Source: Pseudogymnoascus destructans (taxonomy: Eukaryota; Ascomycota; Leotiomycetes; Thelebolales; Thelebolaceae). Taken from it: a stretch of DNA of 64,000 bases. Under the pieces are notes generated by a model. That model was not told where the DNA came from and ran no database searches. It saw nothing but the letters and a program-made list of their open reading frames with translations. Positions 29,596-41,279 of this stretch are shown here, piece after piece. Both the position numbers and the translations under genes were made by a program. The stretch covers positions 806,001 through 870,000 of the forward strand of contig NW_020167526.1 in assembly GCF_001641265.1 (NCBI RefSeq), written 5' to 3'. Numbering within the stretch: position 1 is the stretch's first letter; every line of letters begins with the position of its first letter.

Positions 29596-30531
29596 TGTCA
29601 TACTGACATTCGTTGCACTCAGTTTGCTATCAAACTCAAGAGCAAACTTAGAAATCTCCTCCTCAAACCTACAAGTCACCATACATATCTTGGCTTATCA
29701 CACCAACAACAGAAACAATACTACTCAACGATTGCTGCAAACTCTTCTACTACATCTGTTTATGCTACATACATCACGGCATATCATTTGGACACTCATT
29801 GAACAAGTTATTAAGAAAATCTCCTCCTTAAGGGGGTGGGCCAATACTACCACATGGCATATCTCTACCAACTAGAGGCCTAGGAACATGAACGATAGCT
29901 CTAGAAGCTTCTACAACCCTCTATGATTCATTACACGTCATCGCTCCTTAGTTACCCACAAGATTGGTTAAGTTATGACATAATTTGTCTATAGGTACTC
30001 TGACCTTGGACCTCCTTTTCACTTCCTATAGGCTAGGAACCCAAGAGATGGTTCTATGGGATTCTCTTACGTTCACTACATGATTAGCAAGCTAGTTGTG
30101 GGTCGCACTTGATTTCTAATACATTTACCAAGCCTGGTTAGTCATGGAAAGTCATGGAAAATAAGAGAACTACACTCCTTTGGCATAAATAGGATTGCCC
30201 TTTCCTTAAGAAAGGGCAAGCAGGCAATACAGTAAATCGACTAGCACATACTTCTACGTCTTTTCCAAGCTTCCAAGCATTGATCTTGTTATTCTCTGTT
30301 TTTGAAAAGTCAGTGAGGTGCTAACCTCTGACTTACCCCTGAGTTCTCAGACTCAACATTTGTTGCAACTTGTCTAAACCACTTCACCACATCATACACC
30401 TGATTGCTGCGTTGTGGAATAGTCTAAGCTACAACCCTTTGGCTCTGTTTCCTAAGACAGTGTGTTGTCTTAGTAAATTCATCCCTTCCTTGGGTGGCTA
30501 GATTCTCATATCTGGTGCACCCACCATTACA
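29596..30531 (+). repeat. Family B solo LTR with target duplication TGGAG
   Basis: 936 bp, TGTCATAC ... CCACCATTACA, flanked by TGGAG (29591-29595 and 30532-30536). Nearly identical to the LTRs of the full-length element, so it formed recently by LTR-LTR recombination. Confidence 0.97.
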
Positions 30532-31380
30532 TGGAGCAGATGTTGCTAGAATTGCTAAATGGTCCTAAGCAATTGTAGCTACAATTAGATATTGATATTG
30601 CTTTGCCGCCTAATATTTAAGGATATCTGTTGTTAGACCTAGCTAGGGTTCAACAAGCTAGCGCTTCCATTCTGGTTCTTAGTAAATGCCATAAGAGATG
30701 TATAAATCATTGTTAGAGTCAGGTTCTATAGGCACCTGTAGTAAATCAGCCTCAGCTTCCCTTTTCTCCTCATCAAGATAGTATTAGCGGTCTCTATATT
30801 AAATAAAGACATCATGAAACTGCTGCTTAATTCCGTTTGACTTCTTCTACAGAACTATTTGTGGGTGGTCCGCAACCTGATTCGGTTGGCGAGCCACACG
30901 CCCAACCAATCAGTCTGAGCAACCTCCTCCTTAACATTAATATAGTATTCTTTACAATACTATAAGGTGTTACTTGAAAAACCTTTGTGTTTAATCCCCT
31001 GCCTCCTCTGTTAATTACCGACTCACTTGTGGAGTACGTTACGTAGTTGTCGCGTCTTCGTATTATTCTAACCCACTCGATTAGGTGACCTGTGCTAACC
31101 CTGTTTGGGGGGGGTTTTTTTTTCATTAAGGAGCAAGATATTTTTATATAATTTCCATCACAGTGCATCGAAATAATATAATCGTTAGGTGGGGAGTCAA
31201 TATATTTGCTAAATTATATCGGGTGTTTATCACAAATAATCTCTATTCCCATACGGAATTATCCGCAAATAATATTTTTATAAATTCGTTATATCGAGAT
31301 GAATCTATGCATCGTTCATCATATGCAAGAGGCTACATTTCATCACTTCTCACAACACGAGCTTCCCCCAACAGCCCACA
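30532..31380. other. Transposon scraps, no gene
   Basis: Holds a family A LTR fragment (30936-31015), then a sequence ending cttgtggagtacgt at 31039 before TA. Its complement ACGTACTCCACAAGTGAGTC resembles the TIR of the pogo element at 22676, so it looks like a lone pogo end. A G9T9 run lies near 31110. Confidence 0.5.
30936..31015 (+). repeat. Family A LTR fragment (80 bp)
   Basis: Matches the R/U5 part (atagtattctttacaatact ... cccctgcctcctctgt). Both ends truncated. Confidence 0.8.
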
Positions 31381-32725
31381 TCACTCCAGCACAACCACCC
31401 TCCTCGCCACCAGCGGGCTCGTCTCGCATATCTTCTCATGATCATGCGCATCCAGACACGCCCTCCTCGAATTCAGCACCGCAACTCTTGCACGCGGAAT
31501 CATCTCCGCCGCATACCTATCAATCGGGCTTGGGGGATCAGCGTCAGACTCAGCGAAGAGCTCTTTAACCAAAGACGCAACATCCGCGATGCCGTGGTTG
31601 GCAGCCTCGCCGCGGTCTAAAGGGGTAGGTAGTTAGCAACATATCGTACAACTTTTAAAAAGGGGAACATACACATAGTCATCGCATGCGCCGCATCACC
31701 AATCAACGTAACCCTCCCATCTCTACTATCGAACCCCTCGGCAGGCGGCAACCAATCCTCCAGCGCCAAACTCTTCACCTCCGCCCCCCCCGGAATATCG
31801 GCGACAATCCCCCTAAACGGCTCCACCCACCCCTTCGTAACCTCCTTCATCCACGCCACTCTCTCCCCCACCGCCGGCGTCTCAACCGGCTCCTCGCGCC
31901 CCAAAAACCCCTTCCGAAACGGCCACGACACCAGGATCTGGCACTCCCGGTCCTCCGCGGGGTCCGTGGGGACGGAGAGGAAGGAGAACCAGAAGAAGGC
32001 GTCTGTGGCGGGGTCGGTGGCTTGGAAGAAGAATGGGTCCAGGGCGCGGATGGGCAAGCATCGGGTGGAGGAGTAGGGGACGCTGGTGCCGAGGAGGCGG
32101 ACGGGTAGGATGTGGTTTTGCGGGGAAGGGGAGAGGAAGGTGCGCACGCGCGAGTGCGAGCCGTCGGCGCCGATGAGGTGGGTGCCGGTTGCGGTGGTGC
32201 CGTCGGTGAAGGAGGCGGTTACGGCGGCGGGGGTGGTGGTGTCGATGGAGGCGATGGTTTTGGACCACTGCTGGGGTTAGTGCGGGAGGGGATAGATGGG
32301 TTTGGGTGTGTGGGGGGGGGCACCTGGATGTCTAGCCCGTCCATGAGGAGGCGGCGGAGACGCTCGCGGGAGACGCGGATGCGTGTGTTTGGGGGGACGC
32401 GAAATCGCTCAGAGCCATGTTGGAGATCGAAGAGGAGGAAATTCCCGGTGAGTCCCTCGGCGACGGCGGCAGTGTCGACGAATGTTTCGGGGAGGCGAGC
32501 GACGAGGTCAGCAGGGAGGAGGGCTTCAAAGTCCGGGAGCGCCCAGTGGATGGTGAGGCCCCAGCCGGCGCCGCGGTGGGTGGGGTTGGGGTCGCGCTCG
32601 TAGATGGTGAAGGGGAGGGGGGCGGTTGGGGAGGAGGCGGCGTGGTGCTTGCGCAGGGCTTGGGCGAGGACGAGTCCCGTGATGCCGGCGCCGATGATGA
32701 GGGTGTGTGGAGGGGGGGAGGGCAT
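31381..32725 (-). CDS. FAD-dependent monooxygenase (aromatic hydroxylase type)
   Basis: Exons 32324-32725, 31673-32267 and 31381-31616; introns of 56 nt with GT/AG ends. Spliced CDS 1233 nt, 410 residues. N-terminal Rossmann motif LIIGAGITGLVLAQAL (residue about 10), the DG motif GADGSHSRVR (about 180) and the GD motif VTLIGDAAHAMTMYRGEAANHG (about 330, across the second intron) define group A flavoprotein monooxygenases that use NAD(P)H and O2. Length fits the family. The substrate cannot be told; no biosynthetic genes adjoin it. High GC (compared with AT-rich repeats around) shows it is an intact gene island and has not been RIPed. Confidence 0.9.
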
Positions 32726-33419
32726 TGCGCTGGATGGGATGGGGTAGATGTGGGATGGTTGTACTTCTTTACTACTGCTGTACTTTCCTACTTTCCTAAC
32801 TTTCCTAACTTTCTTGACTTGCCCAACTTTCCCGACTTACCCAACTTACCTAACTTACCTAACTTAACTACCCAACTTACCTCTTACCTAACTTAGCTAA
32901 CTAACCCAACTTAGCTAACTTACCTAATACAGTATATCGGCTATTCCCCAATCAAGCCTTCACACCCGATACCCTACCAGACCCCTATCACCCTGTCACC
33001 CTGTCGGCAGACCCGCCGACCCGATCTAGAGTAAACTGAGTAGATCGTTTCGGCGGTTGGCAGGAACCGGGCCGGCGGCCTTACTAAGACCCAGCGCCGT
33101 TGGCCGCACAGCGCTAGTGTATAGCCGAGATAAGGATGTGACGCGCCCGGTCACCAATCGGAGCTGGCGGCCATGATATGGAGTAGATAGGTAGAGGTGG
33201 TGGGTAGGGTAGAGGGTAGATAACTAGGGTAGAGGGTAGAGGGTAGAGGGTACATAGATAGGTCAGGCAGGGCATAAAGTAGAGTAGGGTACGGAGGCAT
33301 GTACTAAAAGTCCTTGCCAGGCAGGGGTATAGCCTACCCCTGTCAAAATGAGCACTCACGATACTTGCACCTGTAGCTTCATAAAATGAGAATCAATTAT
33401 AATAGTTAATAGTTCCTAC
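32726..33419. other. Promoter and low-complexity DNA
   Basis: 32790-32930 is a loose repeat of acctaactt/cccaactta words upstream of the monooxygenase. 33182-33290 is a minisatellite of ggtagaggg(ta). No gene. Confidence 0.6.
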
Positions 33420-33543
33420 GAGGCTATTCCTCATAATATACAGTTGTCCGCTTAGCGGTTGTAGCCTTGGTGGCTAAGGCTGCACCCGTAACAACTGTAA
33501 CAACCATAACAACCATAACAAGCTGTAAGCTATAATCGTAACA
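33420..33543 (-). repeat. First half of a family C LTR, inverted
   Basis: Inverse complement of LTR bases 1 to about 130 (from ATCGTAACA at 33543 back to gaggctattcctc). The missing second half is at 34038-34135 in plus orientation. Confidence 0.85.
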
Positions 33544-33579
33544 GAAGGAAGCCAGAGTGGAAGTTTACAAAAAAGACAG

Positions 33580-34015
33580 GAGCAATGACCCGTGAGAAAG
33601 ATAAAGGAGAAATTGATGCATGGCGATACCGAAAAGTCATCCTTGAGCCTTTACATCTACCTTTTGCACAAGAGTGTAAGAAGGAAAGGCCAAATACTAT
33701 TGTACAAGAAGTTAAAGCACCATCTCATGTGTCAAAGTGGGCAAAAGGCTGTATTTGATAGGTTTGATATTCAACGGCTATTATGGCCAGGTAATTCGCC
33801 TGACCTTAATATGATTGAGCCTTGTTGGCCATTTATGAAGCGGGTTACTACTTGTAAAGGCTCCTACAACTCAGAAGACTGCAGAAATTGTGTGGAAAAA
33901 GGCATGGGAGGAGCTTGAACAACAGAGAATACAGGCGTGGATTGAGAGGAGTCCATGCCATATTCAAGAGGTTATTAGACTCGAAGGAGGAAATGGATAT
34001 AAGGAAGGGGTTAGT
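33580..34015 (+). pseudogene. Tc1/mariner-type (DDE_3) transposase fragment
   Basis: Across two or three frames it reads AWRYRKVILEPLHLPFAQEC, ERPNTIVQEVKAPSH (catalytic Asp replaced), FDIQRLLWPGNSPDLNMIE (catalytic Glu region), then ERIQAWIER-like and RLEGGNGYKEG. This is the C-terminal half of a fungal mariner-family transposase. Stops and shifts make it inactive. Confidence 0.8.
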
Positions 34016-34037
34016 GATATATCTACACATGGCAAGG

Positions 34038-34135
34038 CACCTTCCTTCCTTCTTCTTCTTCTTCTTCTCTCTTTAGATTCAATCTAGCTTATTATTCTCC
34101 GGACTGGCTTCTTGACCTCCGTGACCACCGTAACA
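34038..34135 (+). repeat. Second half of a family C LTR
   Basis: From caccttccttcc to CACCGTAACA; includes agattcaatct. It is followed by the family C leader (34136-34420) including the complementary AGATTGAATCT. Confidence 0.85.
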
Positions 34136-34439
34136 TAAGATTGAATCTCTCCTTTCTTTTGCTCTCTGAGCCTGAACCTTGATACTGAAATTTGAATTCC
34201 CTTCTTTGGAAACCCTACAACCTATCCTAAAGTCGATTCCAGAACACCACAGAACACACCAGAACACACCAGAACACCACAGACTTCATAGATCAGACCT
34301 TTCATAACGCTCCCTTGACAAGGAATATAGCTGCGAGGGAAGTGCGCTACTCTCGAGTGGCTCCTACAGTCGACAAACTGTGCAATAGGGCCTTTGGCGA
34401 TATGAGTCTGATCTACTGAATACCAACACCCGACGGAAA

Positions 34440-35045
34440 ATGCAACACCTTAGCTAGTCAAGGAACAAAGGAAATTTTTGTATCCTGGGACGGATTCCTC
34501 AAAATGCTTAAGCCAAACTTCAGAGACATCTATGAACGATGAAATGCAGTCAGGGCACTCCAGGCTCTCAAGCAGAGAGGGTCAGCAGTTGCATACACTG
34601 CTGAGTTTCAACAGCATGCAACACTCACCAACTGGGGAGAAGAGGTTATCTGTGACCAATTCTACGCAGGTCTGAAAGACCATGTGAAGGACGAAATCTC
34701 AAGGTCTGACAAACCAGATGACCTTAGAGAGATGATTGACTTGGCTCAGAAGATTGACAATCATCACTACGAACGGCAACTCGAGAAGAAAGGGGGACCA
34801 CCTAGTCAACACTGGACTCAGAAGAGAAGACAAACAAAGAGTGATTGGCCCCAACCTATGGAACTCGACGCTACTTTCAAGCCTAATGGCAAACCCCACA
34901 ATCCCAACAAGGAGTGACAGTTCCAAGAACGGCTCTGTTTCAACTGCAATAAGCCTGGACACATAGCGCGAAACTGCAGACAGTCAAAGAAAGGGAATGG
35001 AGGACGAAAGTATGGCAAACAGCTTAACGCTACTTGGCAAGGTCA
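34440..35045 (+). pseudogene. Family C Gag fragment with zinc knuckle
   Basis: Reads WDGFLKMLKPNFRDIYER, stop, ALKQRGSAVAYTAEFQQHA, LREMIDLAQKIDNHHYERQ, PMELDATFKPNGKP, stop, and then CFNCNKPGHIARNC. Two TGA codons interrupt it. The N-terminal half of gag is deleted against the copy at 27585. A pogo fragment starts at about 35048. Confidence 0.85.
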
Positions 35046-35047
35046 AG

Positions 35048-35948
35048 GCGGGTGCAAGGCCCCGCGAGGACAGCTATGTGCCACTGAATTAGAAGCTGCT
35101 CTTTACGACTGGCAGAGGCTTATTGAAGAGCGTGGCGGCATTACAACTACAGAAATCTTACAATCAAAGGCGAAGATTATCTGGAATCAGCTACCACAAT
35201 ACCATGGACTACCTACGCCAGAATTTAGCTATGGATGGATCGTAAAGTTTCAACAATGGCATAATATATTATATCGAACTCTACATGGCGAAGCTGGATC
35301 TATTGGTATCACTGCAGAAGAACAAATGAAGGCTATACAAACTATTGCGGGGGAGTTTTTAGAGGGCAATATTTACAACATGGATGAGACTGGGCTTTAC
35401 TGGAGGATGAGCCCTTCAAGGGGCTTTACAACACGATAAATTCCAGGACAGAAGGACAAAGCAAGCATATCAGCAGCCATTTGTGTTAATTCTGCTGGAA
35501 CAGATCGACTTCCTCTTTAGTTTATTGGAAAGGCTAAAAAGCCTCGAGCTTTACAACACGTTGATGTAGGGGCAATGGGTGGGGTTTGGAGGTGGAATAA
35601 GAAGGCTTGGATGAATCAATTTGTTATGGCAGATTGGCTAAATGCTTTCTATACTCATATTGGTACGTCACGTTCTATACTGCTTACAATGGATAACTTC
35701 TCAGCCCATATCGCTGCAGTGGAATCGACGCCTCATCCTCCAAACATACAAATTATCTGGCTTCCTCCAAATGCGACCAGTCGATATCAATCTCTTGATC
35801 AAGGTATTATAGCCTCTTTAAAAAGCTATTATCATCGGCAATGGCTCGAGTTCATGCTCAAATCTTTTAGCAACAACCTGGATCCAATCAAAACAATGAC
35901 AATACACTTTGCAATTCGCTGGCTTATTCAATCATGGCATCACGACGT
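35048..35948 (+). pseudogene. Pogo/Tigger-like transposase fragment
   Basis: Frame gives LCATELEAALYDWQRLIEE and SYGWIVKFQQWHNI (CENP-B-like HTH), EGNIYNMDETGLYWRM with the first Asp, ISAAICVNSAGTDRLPL, SILLTMDNFSAH with the second Asp, and IIWLPPNATSRYQSLDQGI. Two stops (near 35438 and 35518). Cut at SWHHDV by a family B LTR. Its missing C-terminus corresponds to the kind of sequence found at 14780-15275. Confidence 0.85.
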
Positions 35949-36882
35949 TGTAATGGTGGGTGCACCAGATATGAGAATCTAGCCACCCAAGGAAGGGATG
36001 AATTTACTAAGACAACACACTGTCTTAGGAAACAGAGCCAAAGGGTTGTAGCTTAGACTATTCCACAACGCAGCAATCAGGTGTATGATGTGGTGAAGTG
36101 GTTTAGACAAGTTGCAACAAATGTTGAGTCTGAGAACTCAGGGGTAAGTCAGAGGTTAGCACCTCACTGACTTTTCAAAAACAGAGAATAACAAGATCAA
36201 TGCTTGGAAGCTTGGAAAAGACGTAGAAGTATGTGCTAGTCGATTTACTGTATTGCCTGCTTGCCCTTTCTTAAGGAAAGGGCAATCCTATTTATGCCAA
36301 AGGAGTGTAGTTCTCTCATTTTCCATGATTTTCCATGACTAACCAGGCTTGGTAAATGTATTAGAAATCAAGTGCGACCCACAACAGCTTGCTAATCATG
36401 TAGTGAACGTAAGAGAATCCCATAGAACCATCTCTTGGGTTCCTAGCCTATAGGAAGTGAAAAGGAGGTCCAAGGTCAGAGTACCTATAGATAAATTATG
36501 TCATAACTTAACCAATCTTGTGGGTAACTAAGGAGCGATGACGTGTAATGAATCATAGAGGGTTGTAGAAGCTTCTAGAGCTATCGTTCATGTTCCTAGG
36601 CCTCTAGTTGGTAGAGATATGCCATGTGGTAGTATTGGCCCACCCCTTAAGGAGGAGATTTTCTTAATAACTTGTTCAATGAGTGTTCAAATGATATGCC
36701 GTGATGTATGTAGCATAAACAGATGTAGTAGAAGAGTTTGCAGCAATCGTTGAGTAGTATTGTTTCTGTTGTTGGTGTGATAAGCCAAGATATGTATGTT
36801 GACTTGTAGGTTTGAGGAGGAGATTTCTAAGTTTGCTCTTGAGTTTGATAGCAAACTGAGTGCAACGAATGTCAGTATGACA
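35949..36882 (-). repeat. Family B LTR without target duplication
   Basis: 934 bp, TGTAATGG ... GTATGACA. Left flank gacgt and right flank atatc differ, so it is not a simple solo LTR: a rearrangement or an inter-element recombination is likely. Confidence 0.95.
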
Positions 36883-38386
36883 ATATCATCCGTTACAATT
36901 GCTAATTGTTAAGCCAAATATTCACTACTATAGATAGGCTCTTTAAGATGTACGACATCAAGCACTCTAGATTTCTGTTGCCATTTATCATTGATCTAAT
37001 GTGCTGTGATAGCTGTGTAATCTGTATAGCTCCGTGTAGACCATGCATCTGTTGTTATAGATATCCAGCCTCCTCTCTTGATATGAGAATGGAGCTTAAT
37101 TTGTAGCTGGCCTTAGTGATATGAGAATTGACGCTATAGTTCTTGGTGTAACGTACATGCTGATATTGTCATAGTCGTTAGGCTTAAAAATTATACTAAT
37201 TCACGAAATGAATGGCTTTTAACAAGGCGTATTGATAGATTGTTTGATACAATAAACTAGAGCAATAACTCTCTATACTTTGCTGGATTACTTGGTTGCT
37301 TTGGTAAGGCTGATAGGCGTGGCTTGAAAAATGACGATGTAATACTAGATGCGCTTAACGACTGTCCATTATCATTTTTAAGGGCATATGATATAGCTGA
37401 ATGCCTTAAAGAATAATGCCTCTAAAGATTGCCTGTTAATGATTGCTTTAATCCTTATGGCGGTAATGAATATCCACAGCCTAGTTGTAGGCATATCATC
37501 TTGACAGTTAGAGGCTGAGTATCAAGCAATTCTCGACGCTTTGGATATCGAGGTAGATTAACAGATATTTCGATTGAGGGCTGAATGGGTCATGTACGAT
37601 CCGTGTCTACCACTGGTGTTTGTTCGTTCGAGCGGCGAGTGGTCTATAGCGTGTGCTTTGCGTTAGCACGTAAGTCTCATGCGAGGATGGGGATATAAGG
37701 CGTATATGATATTTAGATTGCTAAGGGCTCTTGGAGCCTTGTTAAAAATTCAGTATGACAAATGGAAAGAGGCGCCAACACTTAAAACTCCACCGCGCGC
37801 AACTCCGCGAAGTGGTAATGTTAGGCTAAACAAAACTATATGTCCGTGTCTAGCAGACCTTGGGCAGAGACGATGACAGCATATTTGCACGTCGTTAAAC
37901 GAATAAGAAACAACGCATGTTAAGAAATCAATGGCATTGATATTTGGCAGACAATATTTACTGCGCGGCTGATCTAACAGATCCCGGCTTTGCACATGCG
38001 GGATGGGAGCTGCCTATAGATTCTCCAATGGAAGCCAGAATTGATACCGGTGAGAGGACGAGATGCAACTAGCAACGCCCCCCCGCACTTGTCACAGCCG
38101 CGACATCCAAGGCAACTAAGTTCCCGTCGATGGCATGCGACTGGCTCCTTGTTCTGGGCGGGAAGATATGAGGGGAGACAGCGTTGTGGTGGCAGTAAAA
38201 GGGGGACAGGCTAAATATCGAGATCAAAGAACGACAAAATATCAATAACACAGCGATTGATGAAAAAAAGGTGGTTCGTAGACGCCTATTTAGCTCCGAT
38301 GTTAAACACATAATTTTTGAAAACTAAACGCCCCTCCAAAGCTATCCGCTTTTATTTTAAATTCAGTTCTATTATAGACACCGCTT
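36883..38386. other. Decayed AT-rich DNA, no gene; 3' flank of NSA2
   Basis: 1.5 kb without a recognisable frame; the first bases (aatatcatccgttacaat) may continue the cut pogo gene. Words such as ttcaagg/attaatga are repeated loosely. The last ~100 bp form the NSA2 3' region. Confidence 0.5.
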
Positions 38387-39495
38387 CTAAACCAGGAGTA
38401 CACTGAAATAAAGTTAGCATCCCGCCAGGAAAAAGGATATTTCAAAGGGTAGACTTACGCGTTAACACACCCATCATTCTCGCAGTGGTTCATGATCTGC
38501 GCATATCTTCCCCACACCACCTTACCACCGGTCGTGACCAATCCCAACTCGCTAACATTCACCTCGATAACCGTACCCTTCGTCAAAACACCCAGCTGAG
38601 TGTACATAGGGTTTTGCGGGTTCTTCTTGACGCTGATGATAGGTAGCTGAACGGTGACACCAAGTTCCGGGTGCTGAATTGGCTGTTAGTACAGAAAATG
38701 ACTGGTAGGAGTTGGTGACTGACAGTAACATTCGCCTTCTTGTATCTCAGACCCATAGGGCGGATGAACCTCTCGTATTTCACCGGGCGTCTGGTGAAAT
38801 CTGGTCCGACGAATGTCGGCTTGGTGATCATACGCTTCCATCCTGAAAACCCGTTAGCAGCTGTTTCCCTGTCAAAAAATATGGGATTCACGAACCCTTC
38901 TTGTTAGTCTTCTTTCCGGTCTTGACAACCTTGAACATCTCCTCCTCGGCGATACCCCTGACCTTTGGTAACGGCACGCTGAACTTGGCCGCCTTCTCCT
39001 TCCGCTTGTTTTTAACTAGTAATCGTCAGCAAGCCCTTCCAAAAAAAAACCAGTATGTGATCGACGTACTCGAGCTGCTCAGAGCCTTCGCGTTTGTAGG
39101 ATTCGATCTGTCGAGAAGATATTGTGGGAGAGGCGTGTTGGAAGGCTCATTTGGTGCCGAAGACTTGACATTACGTTCCTCGTGCGCCTTGATCTGCTTC
39201 TTCATCTGGATCTTCTCATGATGCCTCTTCTTCTGGTATAACTTCGCGCGAAGACCAGTCAAGTTCTGCGCATCCTGCGACTGCTTCTTGCCCTCTCTGG
39301 CTGCTCTCTTGCGTGTCTTCTCCTCGTGATCGAGCTTGGGTGGTCCGTTAGTTCATGCGTAATCGTGGGGAAGGTCGAGGGAGGGTCATACTCTTCTTCC
39401 GTGGAGTTTCCTCCAGCGGTCCATACTATTTTGGTTGTCAGAATCATTGCCTCTGGGGGTAGACTGTGGTGTCCTTACTATTCATTTTGAGGCAT
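38387..39495 (-). CDS. NSA2: Ribosome biogenesis protein NSA2 (pre-60S)
   Basis: Seven exons: 39479-39495, 39392-39425, 39070-39334, 38896-39015, 38724-38842, 38459-38673, 38387-38402; introns of 50-57 nt. Spliced CDS 786 nt, 261 residues, the size of yeast Nsa2. It begins [17 protein letters not shown], followed by [35 protein letters not shown], then [20 protein letters not shown] and the S8e-like beta domain ending DGCVNAVLLV. Nsa2 is a nuclear assembly factor for 27S pre-rRNA processing. The start lies in a 17-nt exon; exon 7 codes only for the last residues. All seven junctions preserve the conserved sequence. Confidence 0.96.
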
Positions 39496-40134
39496 TGTAA
39501 AGGGTCGCTATCGAGCGACTGCCTGGATACTTGGATGGGTGTTGGAGAAGTTTGTCGACTGCCAGGATAGTTGGCTGGCTGTCTGGGTTGTTGGCGACTG
39601 TCTGGAGTGGTTGGAGGTGGGCGCCAAGTGCGATAAAAATTCACAGCTTATCGGGGTCATGATCTAACCGTAACCTCGTTAGCGTTGATTAACACCTCAG
39701 GCAACAAGACTTGTCAAACACGACAAACATAGGTGCCTTCGGGCCGAACCCCCCACCTGAAGGTAGCTTTTCGCTATAATTTCTATGTAAAGATACTTAT
39801 TCTGAATTTCCTCTCTACTATGTTATAACTGTTAATAATTATAATTGCTACGTACATACCATAATTATAACTAATTCTATGCTATTTAGAAGTAAATAAG
39901 TTATAGTTATGACCATATTTCATTAAGTAACTTTATATACAGATTACACCAAAACGCTACCTCGAGTTGGTGATTGGGGCGGCTGAATTATGAAGGTTGC
40001 TGGTTGGGGCAGGTACCAGATACAATAAATGGCACTCATTCCTCATTATCCCCCACCTACCTACTTCCTCGGCCACTCTCACAGAATACTCTCACAGAAT
40101 ACACTTCCCTCTAATCTCATCACAATCGTTCACC
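39496..40134. promoter_or_regulatory. Intergenic region between divergent NSA2 and HAD genes
   Basis: 639 bp with an AT-rich core (39790-39950). Promoters of both genes must lie here. No specific site is certain. Confidence 0.5.
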
Positions 40135-40911
40135 ATGGCAAAAGTAAGCACCCAGGTCTCTCCTAGATACAATTCTAACCCAGCATGTCAGATCACTACC
40201 CTTCTCCTCGATTGTGACAACACCCTCGTCCTCTCCGAGAAGCTCGCCTTCGCTGCCTGCGCTGATCTCGCAAACCAAATCCTCCAGAAGCACAACCTCC
40301 ACCCCAATTACACCGGCGAGTCCCTCATGACTGAATTCGTCGGCCAGAACTTCCGCGGCATGCTGCTCAGCCTCTGCCAGAAGCACAACCTCCACATCCC
40401 AGACGACGAGCTTGCGGGCTACGTCTCTAGCGAGGAAGACGCCGTCATCGCGAAGCTCAATGTGAGCTTGGAGCCGTGTGAGGGTGTGCACGACGCCCTG
40501 AAGGAGATGGATGGGAAGTACACGCTAGCCGTTGTCTCATCATCAGCAGGTCGCCGTCTGAAAGCTAGCCTCGTCAAGACCAACATGCAGGACTACTTTG
40601 GAGATAGGGTATACAGCGCCGCAACCTCCCTACCTACGCCGACATCCAAGCCAGACCCTGCAATCTACAACTTCGCTGCCCAACAGCTAGGGAAGAAGCC
40701 GGAGGAGTGCGTGGCCTTTGAGGATAGCAAGAGCGGCACGCTGAGCGCGGTTCGCGCGGGGATCCCGGTTATCGGCTACGTGGGAAGCTACGACGAGGAT
40801 GAGCGGGAGAAGATGACTGCTCTTCTCAAGGAAAATGGCGCAAAGATTGTCATGCAGCACTGGAGCGAATTTGACGGGGCAATGCAAACCATTGAGAAGG
40901 CCAAGCTGTAA
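40135..40911 (+). CDS. HAD-superfamily hydrolase (phosphatase/phosphoglucomutase-like)
   Basis: Single exon, 258 residues. I chose ATG 40135 (context tcaccATGg) and not 39997, which would add a 46-residue tail rich in leader-type sequence. Motif I LLLDCDNTLV (nucleophile Asp), motif II VVSSSA, motif III Lys in TSKPDPAIY, motif IV VAFEDSKSG: the four HAD motifs in order, with a helical cap between I and II. It likely acts on a small phosphorylated metabolite (sugar phosphates are typical). The gene is divergent from NSA2 and tandem with the phosphatase downstream. Substrate unknown. Confidence 0.88.
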   Translation: MAKVSTQVSPRYNSNPACQITTLLLDCDNTLVLSEKLAFAACADLANQILQKHNLHPNYTGESLMTEFVGQNFRGMLLSLCQKHNLHIPDDELAGYVSSEEDAVIAKLNVSLEPCEGVHDALKEMDGKYTLAVVSSSAGRRLKASLVKTNMQDYFGDRVYSAATSLPTPTSKPDPAIYNFAAQQLGKKPEECVAFEDSKSGTLSAVRAGIPVIGYVGSYDEDEREKMTALLKENGAKIVMQHWSEFDGAMQTIEKAKL

Positions 40912-41058
40912 TGCAGCCGAAATATACATTTTGCACCCTAGCTGTAACAGATATCATGCATCATGACGTAATTCCCGCAATTGCCCAGGAACGTGCCATT
41001 TCTCTGATAACAAGTAACTCCATTTGCCATGGGTATTTAATAACTTTCCTATTCCTCC

Positions 41059-41279
41059 TGTACCTATCTTGCTTTTCTATCGTTATGATAACGAGATGTT
41101 ATAATAGTATATATCACGTGATATTACATTTTTAGGCTAAAATTTAATATTTATTGTCATAAGCTGCAGTTTGACCTTGGTGTTTCTGAACGTCAATATA
41201 TCATTTTGTTAATTTGCAGTTTGCCTTTAGTTTTTATTTGTACCCGTCTTGCTTTTCTAGCGTTGTGATAACGAGATGT
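41059..41279 (+). repeat. ~40-bp direct repeat, 180 bp apart, at the phosphatase start
   Basis: 41059-41099 and 41239-41279 share tacc(t/c)(a/g)tcttgcttttcta(t/g)cgtt(a/g)tgataacgagatgt. The second copy ends at the phosphatase start codon. About five differences, so the duplication is not recent. Confidence 0.85.

Noticed and set aside
33182..33290. ggtagaggg repeats as telomere-like sequence
   Set aside because: Not the TTAGGG pattern of filamentous fungi; a plain minisatellite in an interior region.
39997..40134. Upstream ATG extending the HAD hydrolase by 46 residues
   Set aside because: The extension looks like leader; ATG 40135 has better context and starts close to the conserved domain.
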